Below are positions 7,206 to 10,691 of a stretch of 10,691 nucleotides of DNA, in pieces (position 1 is the first letter of the stretch; the number at the start of each line of letters is the position of its first letter). This DNA is from Clostridia bacterium (lineage in GTDB: Bacteria > Bacillota > Clostridia > Oscillospirales > CAG-272). The DNA lies in assembly GCA_024408015.1 (NCBI GenBank), contig JAKSVJ010000019.1, positions 1-10,691 on the forward strand, read 5' to 3'. The position numbers and the translations under genes were made by a program. The notes under the pieces are model-generated. The model searched no databases. It saw nothing but the letters and a program-made list of their open reading frames with translations, and was not told the DNA's origin.

Positions 7206-8781
7206 ACTTTGGGATTTATTAGACGAAAATAGAAAACCTTTAGGAATAACTCTTGAAAGAGGCAATCATTATGGATGCGCTGCATACCACATGGTTGTAT
7301 ATATAGTTGTAAAGAATAGCAAAGACGAATATCTAATCACGTTAAGAGACCCAAGCAAACATTATGGTGGCAAATGGGAATTCACTTGCGGTTCCTCCTT
7401 AAGTGGAGAGACGAGTTTAGAGTCTGCATTGAGAGAAACTCTTGAAGAGACTGGTATCGACCATACAAATTCAAAAAAGACATATGTAGGAACACATAAG
7501 TCTTATTGGGATGATGGTGAGCTAGGATGGCATGGCGATTTTGTTAAAATTTATGTAAAAGCAGGCAACGGCGGTAATGGTTGCATTGCTTTCCATAGAG
7601 AAAAATATATTTCTCACGGTGGTCCGGCCGGTGGTGACGGTGGAAAAGGCGGAAATATTATCTTTAAGATTGATGAAGGTAAAAATACACTTCTAGATTT
7701 CCGTACAAGAAGAAAGTTTGTCGCTCAAAATGGACAGGATGGAATGCAAGAAAAATTTCATGGAGCAAACGCACCTGATGGGACAGTAATTAGAGACGCT
7801 AAAACAGGTCGTCTTATAAAAGACATGAGCCGTTGTGAGCCATTCATTGTAGCAAAAGGCGGCAAAGGTGGTTGGGGCAACACTCATTTTGCTACTCCAA
7901 CAAGACAAGCGCCTAGATTCGCAAAAAACGGAACAGATGGCGAAGAATTTGAACTTTCACTTGAGCTAAAAATGTTGGCAGATGTAGGTTTTGTTGGTAT
8001 GCCTAATGTAGGTAAATCTACATTACTGTCAATGATTAGTGCTGCAAGACCAAAAATTGCAAACTACCACTTCACCACCCTAACTCCTATGCTTGGAGTT
8101 GTCAATGTTCACGAAGGAAAAGGGTTCGTTGCAGCAGATATTCCTGGTCTTATTGAAGGTGCATCAGACGGTCTTGGACTTGGTTTTGACTTCTTGCGTC
8201 ATGTATCAAGATGTAGATTACTCGTACATGTCGTTGATATATCAGGTTCAGAAGGACGTGATCCTATCGAAGACATGAAAATGATTAACGAAGAACTCAG
8301 AAAATATAGCGAAGAACTCGCATCACGACCACAAATTATTGCGGCAAATAAATCTGATATTCTCGATAAAGAAAATACTGATTTGAAAAAATTTGAAGAT
8401 TATGCAGCTGAACTTGGATATCCAATTGTTTACATTAGCGCAGCATCTGGAGAGAATGTAAAAAATCTTTGCAATGTTGTATATAACGAGTTACAAAACT
8501 TGCCTGAAATCACAATTTATGAAGCAGAGCCAGAAGAAATACCAGCTGAACCATCAGAGCCTACAGATATTACTGTCACAAGAAAGAATGGTGTTTGGTA
8601 CATTGAAGGCGAATGGCTAAAATGGATGATGAGTGGTATCAATTTTGATGATAGAGAATCATTGAACTACTTCGAAAGAATGCTCAGACAACATGGACTA
8701 ATTGAGAAAATGAGAGAATTCGGTATCAAGGATGAAGATGTAGTAAATCTATATGATATTGAGTTTGATTTTGTCGACTAA
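7198..8781 (+). CDS. obg: Nudix domain (C-terminally cut) fused in frame to Obg GTPase
   Basis: Obg (CgtA) is a GTPase acting in 50S ribosome assembly and stress response. Residues 1-113 are the first part of a Nudix hydrolase: MAELWDLLDENRKPLG, typical of the IPP-isomerase-like type, and a Nudix box G65-x5-E71-x7-R79-E80-x2-E83-E84-x-G86 with T81 where a hydrophobic residue is usual. The C-terminal strands and helix of Nudix are missing. From D114 the protein is Obg: the Gly-rich Obg fold (VKIYVKAGNGGNG, GGPAGGDGGKGG), P-loop GMPNVGKST (267-275), DIPG (314-317), NKSD (384-387), SAAS (414-417) and the C-terminal OCT domain ending FDFVD. Only about three residues of the usual Obg N-terminus are lacking. 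No in-frame start codon lies near D114, so Obg can only be made as the fusion. The ATG overlaps ligA by eight bases. Confidence 0.9.
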   Translation: MAELWDLLDENRKPLGITLERGNHYGCAAYHMVVYIVVKNSKDEYLITLRDPSKHYGGKWEFTCGSSLSGETSLESALRETLEETGIDHTNSKKTYVGTHKSYWDDGELGWHGDFVKIYVKAGNGGNGCIAFHREKYISHGGPAGGDGGKGGNIIFKIDEGKNTLLDFRTRRKFVAQNGQDGMQEKFHGANAPDGTVIRDAKTGRLIKDMSRCEPFIVAKGGKGGWGNTHFATPTRQAPRFAKNGTDGEEFELSLELKMLADVGFVGMPNVGKSTLLSMISAARPKIANYHFTTLTPMLGVVNVHEGKGFVAADIPGLIEGASDGLGLGFDFLRHVSRCRLLVHVVDISGSEGRDPIEDMKMINEELRKYSEELASRPQIIAANKSDILDKENTDLKKFEDYAAELGYPIVYISAASGENVKNLCNVVYNELQNLPEITIYEAEPEEIPAEPSEPTDITVTRKNGVWYIEGEWLKWMMSGINFDDRESLNYFERMLRQHGLIEKMREFGIKDEDVVNLYDIEFDFVD

Positions 8782-8795
8782 TTAGTTGTAAAGTG

Positions 8796-8824
8796 TTGAC
8801 AAATAACGGTATATGTGATATCAT
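8796..8824 (+). promoter_or_regulatory. Strong sigma-A-type promoter before the rpmG leader
   Basis: A perfect TTGACA (8796-8801) and TATCAT (8819-8824) are separated by 17 bases, beginning 14 bases after the obg stop. The expected start is about 8831. It is the only good promoter seen for rpmG-secE-nusG-rplK. Confidence 0.8.
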
Positions 8825-8830
8825 ATCTCT

Positions 8831-8994
8831 ACCTCAGCAGTATGCTGCGTCTTTTTGATGCGTCTATATACATGTTGGAGGGAGGTACATAAGCAGGACC
8901 GTTACGAAAGAGAATAAAAACTCACTAAAAAAGCTTGAGTTATGTTTTGTTTTATAATCGCTCCTGTTGAAGTAACAATACGGAGCGATTTTTT
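8831..8994 (+). ncRNA. Leader RNA or small RNA between promoter and terminator, family unknown
   Basis: About 160 bases run from the predicted start of the strong promoter to an intrinsic terminator, with no convincing gene. Visible structure: CAGCA-GTA-TGCTG hairpin (about 8836-8848), TGCGTC twice as a direct repeat, ACCTC (8831-8835) able to pair with GAGGT (8882-8886), and AACTCA (8919-8924) with TGAGTT (8936-8941). ACATAA (8887-8892) could instead pair with TTATGT (8940-8945), which competes with the last stem. A Shine-Dalgarno-like GGAGGGAGG (8877-8885) has no start codon at proper distance. It could be an attenuator leader for the ribosomal-protein genes or a separate small RNA. I did not recognise a known family. 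Confidence 0.5.
8956..8994 (+). terminator. Intrinsic terminator upstream of rpmG
   Basis: AATCGCTCC (8956-8964) pairs perfectly with GGAGCGATT (8982-8990) and is followed by T's through 8994, six in a row counting the end of the stem. TGTT and AACA inside the loop can pair as well. It may end obg transcripts, and it must also be passed by RNA polymerase from the promoter at 8796-8824 for rpmG to be expressed. Confidence 0.85.
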
Positions 8995-9024
8995 CGCTTC
9001 AAAATAATTTAGGAGGTGCCGATA

Positions 9025-9174
9025 ATGCGCGTCAGAATCACACTCGTGTGCAGTGAATGCAAACAAAGAAACTACGACACACAGAAAAACAAGAAGAATG
9101 ACCCAGACAGAATTGAACTTAACAAGTATTGTAAATTCTGCCGTAAACACACTCTTCACAAAGAATCAAAGTAA
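9025..9174 (+). CDS. rpmG: 50S ribosomal protein L33, zinc-binding form
   Basis: L33 is a small protein of the large ribosomal subunit. The reading frame gives 49 residues, starting MRVRITLVCSECKQRNY, the standard length. Four cysteines form a zinc ribbon, CSEC (C9, C12) and CKFC (C36, C39), so this is the zinc-dependent paralogue type rather than the cysteine-free type induced under zinc starvation. AGGAGGTG (9011-9018) stands six bases before the ATG. It is the first gene of the conserved rpmG-secE-nusG-rplK order, lies 30 bases after an intrinsic terminator, and its stop codon is embedded in the secE ribosome binding site. Confidence 0.96.
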   Translation: MRVRITLVCSECKQRNYDTQKNKKNDPDRIELNKYCKFCRKHTLHKESK

Positions 9175-9178
9175 GGAG
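9173..9178 (+). promoter_or_regulatory. Ribosome binding site that sets the secE start
   Basis: AAGGAG overlaps the rpmG stop and lies seven bases before ATG at 9186. The in-frame TTG at 9180 is too close to this site, so ATG 9186 is preferred. Confidence 0.7.
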
Positions 9179-9185
9179 ATTGGAA

Positions 9186-9713
9186 ATGTTTAATAGTAAG
9201 AACAAACTCGTTGCACTTTTAATCGCTGTATTAATGCTCGTTTCAATCTTCTCAGTAAGCGTTTTTGCTGCTGATAAATCTGTAGCTGACACAACAATAG
9301 CTGAGACAACAGTTGAAGCTACAACAGCGGAAGCAACAACTTCTTCAACAACAGTAGCTGGTACAACAGCAACTACTGGAAACAGCTCTTCTAGCGACAA
9401 TGCTTCTTGGTTCTCTAAAAATTCAGACCTTATTATAACTCTTGCAATCATTCTTGTTATTGTAATTGTATTCTTTATAGTATGGTTTGCTTCACCAAAA
9501 TTCAGAGAAAAATTCAAGAAATTCTGGAAAGAATTCAGTTCTGAATTCAAGAAACTTGTTTGGCCTACAAAAGAGCAACTTATTAGAAACTCAGCTGTAG
9601 TACTTGCTTCAGTTGTAGTTTTCGCTATAGTTCTTTCTCTTATCGATCTTGGTTTCTCAAAGGGCATGTATGCTCTAAAGGATCTCATCGATTACATCAT
9701 GCCAGCAGGTTAG
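9186..9713 (+). CDS. secE: Preprotein translocase subunit SecE with exported Thr-rich N-terminal extension
   Basis: SecE is the essential clamp of the SecYEG channel. From ATG 9186 the protein has 175 residues, while SecE of Bacillota is usually about 60-80. The SecE core lies at the C-terminus: an amphipathic helix with FWKEFSSEFKKLVWPTKEQL (113-132), containing the signature KKLVWPT, then a membrane segment (about 135-156). Before it come a signal-peptide-like segment (1-28, possible cleavage after VFA), a Thr/Ala/Ser-rich stretch (31-73) and another membrane segment (81-102). Predicted topology puts the Thr-rich part outside and the amphipathic helix inside, as in the three-segment SecE of E. 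coli. Position between rpmG and nusG supports the identity fully. Whether the first segment is cleaved is unknown. Confidence 0.93.
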   Translation: MFNSKNKLVALLIAVLMLVSIFSVSVFAADKSVADTTIAETTVEATTAEATTSSTTVAGTTATTGNSSSSDNASWFSKNSDLIITLAIILVIVIVFFIVWFASPKFREKFKKFWKEFSSEFKKLVWPTKEQLIRNSAVVLASVVVFAIVLSLIDLGFSKGMYALKDLIDYIMPAG

Positions 9714-9736
9714 TCATTTTACGGTAGGTATCGAAA

Positions 9737-10276
9737 ATGATTCAGGAAAATAAAGATGCGAGATGGTACGTAGTTCATACATATACAGGTTATGAAAACA
9801 AGGTTAAAGTTAGCCTTGAGAAAATAATCGAGAACCGCGGACTCTCAGATGAGATTACAGATGTTAGAATTCCAACAGAAACAGTTGAAGGTAAGAACTC
9901 AAAGGGTGAGCCTAAAACATATGAAAGAAAGCTCTTCCCTAGTTACGTTTTCGTAAAAATGAAAATGAGTGACTCAACATGGCACGTTGTTAGAAATATC
10001 ACAGGTGCTACAGGCTTCGTTGGTCCTGGCTCAGTTCCAGCTCCACTTACAGATGCTCAGGTTGAATCATTAGGATTTGAAAACGTAGTAAAAGCTGCTC
10101 CACGTTTCAATGTAGGAAGCAATGTTAAAATCATCAGCGGACCAATGTCCGGTTTTTCCGGAACAGTTGACGAAATTTTCGCTGACAACAAAAAAGTTAA
10201 AGTTAATGTATCTGTATTCGGTAGAGTTACTCCAGTAGAACTCGACGTTTCAGACGTACAACTTGACGAGAATTAA
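9737..10276 (+). CDS. nusG: Transcription elongation/antitermination factor NusG
   Basis: NusG binds RNA polymerase and the ribosome or Rho and modulates pausing, termination and coupling. The 179 residues match the usual size. The N-terminal NGN domain shows WYVVHTYTGYE (10-20), LFPSYVFVKM (66-75) and the glycine-rich TGATGFVGPG (89-98). The C-terminal KOW domain begins FNVGSNVKIISGPMSGFSGTV (124-144) and ends near VELDVSDVQ. It follows secE by 23 bases with a moderate GGTAGGT ribosome binding site, and precedes rplK across a structured 162-base gap, the standard arrangement. No residue appears missing. Confidence 0.97.
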   Translation: MIQENKDARWYVVHTYTGYENKVKVSLEKIIENRGLSDEITDVRIPTETVEGKNSKGEPKTYERKLFPSYVFVKMKMSDSTWHVVRNITGATGFVGPGSVPAPLTDAQVESLGFENVVKAAPRFNVGSNVKIISGPMSGFSGTVDEIFADNKKVKVNVSVFGRVTPVELDVSDVQLDEN

Positions 10277-10307
10277 TGGTGGAATGAACCCATCACCGAA
10301 AATAGTC

Positions 10308-10350
10308 GGGCACTCAATGATTGAGTAGTTCAATTAATTATCTAGTGCTC
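10308..10350 (+). other. Alternative hairpins after nusG
   Basis: ACTCAA-TGA-TTGAGT (10312-10326) is a perfect 6-bp hairpin. GGGCACT (10308-10314) can instead pair with AGTGCTC (10344-10350) with one wobble. The two share bases, so only one forms at a time. No T-run follows, so neither is a terminator; an RNA processing or regulatory role is possible but unsupported. Confidence 0.4.
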
Positions 10351-10373
10351 AATAAGCCAAATTTGAGTACATA

Positions 10374-10419
10374 GTGGGAGGGAGAAAAATTTTTTCGTAA
10401 TTCTCCCGTATAATACCAC
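10374..10419 (+). promoter_or_regulatory. Probable ribosomal protein L1 operator in the rplK leader
   Basis: GTGG (10374-10377) pairs with CCAC (10416-10419), and GGGAGAA (10380-10386) with TTCTCCC (10401-10407), leaving an asymmetric internal loop. The sequence GTGGGAGG on the left and ATACCAC on the right copies the L1-binding site of 23S rRNA, where the same two strings face each other. L1 is known to repress the L11-L1 mRNA by binding such a mimic. The element ends 19 bases before the rplK ATG, close to its ribosome binding site GGAGGT (10424-10429). L1 itself (rplA) would be beyond the window. Confidence 0.7.
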
Positions 10420-10438
10420 ATTCGGAGGTTAAATTATC

Positions 10439-10691
10439 ATGGCAAAGAAAGTTATTGCATTTATTAAACTCCAGCTTCCAGCTGGTAAAGCTACTCCACA
10501 GCCACCTGTTGGTCCAGCTCTTGGTCAGCACGGTGTTAATATCGCTGCATTCACAAAAGAATTCAACGAACGTACAAAGAATGATATCGGTCTTATCATC
10601 CCTGTAGTTATTACAGTATTTGCTGATAGATCATTATAAAAAAAAAAAAAAACTCCTCCAGCAGCAGTTCTTATTAAGAAAGCTGCAGGAA
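10439..10691 (+). CDS. rplK: 50S ribosomal protein L11, interrupted by an in-frame stop; 3' part beyond window
   Basis: L11 forms the GTPase-associated stalk base of the large subunit. The first 65 codons read as normal L11 (MAKKVIAFIKLQLPAGKATP, PPVGPALGQHGVNI, GLIIPVVITVFADRS). A TAA stop then stands at 10637-10639, after 66 codons, inside a run of 15 A's. Beyond it the same frame resumes with TPPAAVLIKKAAG to the window end, again normal L11. The family normally reads DRSFTFITKTPPAA here, and the six codons between DRS and TPP keep the expected number. The gene is essential in most bacteria and the rest is clean, so a sequence or assembly error is more likely than a true pseudogene. GGAGGT lies nine bases before the ATG. 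Confidence 0.85.
10637..10652 (+). other. A15 run with in-frame TAA inside rplK
   Basis: T followed by 15 A's replaces the codons that normally encode the T-F-I-T-K segment of L11. No homopolymer of this length was noticed elsewhere in the window. Frame and length are preserved across it. It is most likely a base-calling, gap-filling or assembly artefact. Confidence 0.7.

Noticed and set aside
8872..8892. Tiny frame MLEGGT before the GGAGGGAGG motif
   Set aside because: Six residues, with no ribosome binding site before its ATG and no resemblance to a known leader peptide.
8954..8959. TATAAT-like string (8953-8958) considered as a second promoter for rpmG
   Set aside because: The nearest TTGAGT is only 12 bases upstream, no -35 box occurs at 17 bases, and the site overlaps the terminator stem.
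8782..9024. tRNA gene expected near rpmG-secE in many genomes
   Set aside because: No cloverleaf, T-loop GGTTCGA-type motif or CCA end was seen here or between rpmG and secE.

Overview
This looks like a piece of chromosome from a low-GC Bacillota, most likely an anaerobic member of class Clostridia. The base composition is A/T-rich, the Shine-Dalgarno sequences are strong, one gene appears to start with TTG, a ferredoxin-thioredoxin-reductase-like protein lies beside thioredoxin, and two exported proteins carry Thr-rich segments. The organism is inferred from these traits, not from a search.

Layout. Positions 1-167 hold no gene but several hairpins, one of them a possible terminator for the leftward genes. 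On the minus strand, read from right to left, come a small six-cysteine FTR-like protein (3573-3373), thioredoxin trxA (3358-3044), an intrinsic terminator, then the full proline pathway proB-proA-proC (2985-168), joined by 4-base and 1-base overlaps. A divergent intergenic region (3574-3795) has one good sigma-A-type promoter facing each way. Rightward come an exported SGNH/GDSL hydrolase with a long Thr/Ser/Glu-rich stalk and a C-terminal membrane anchor, NAD-dependent DNA ligase ligA two bases later, and, overlapping the end of ligA, one reading frame that joins the first part of a Nudix hydrolase to an almost complete Obg GTPase. A strong promoter, an approximately 160-nt leader and an intrinsic terminator follow. 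After them come the transcription/translation/secretion genes rpmG (49 aa), secE, nusG and the start of rplK, which is preceded by a structure resembling the L1-binding site of 23S rRNA.

How the genes work together. proBAC makes proline from glutamate. The FTR-like protein and thioredoxin form a plausible ferredoxin-driven thiol-reduction pair. ligA seals DNA nicks and Obg serves ribosome assembly. rpmG-secE-nusG-rplK is the conserved block preceding the remaining L11/L1/L10/L12 genes.

Most notable are the Nudix-Obg fusion, with its junction at a short stretch that both families resemble, and an in-frame TAA plus a 15-A run inside the essential rplK gene with the frame and length otherwise kept. 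The second looks like a sequence or assembly error, and it makes a chimeric origin for the first worth excluding. Other points are the terminator-bearing leader before rpmG, a SecE with an export-signal-like and Thr-rich N-terminal extension, and the FTR-like/thioredoxin pair.
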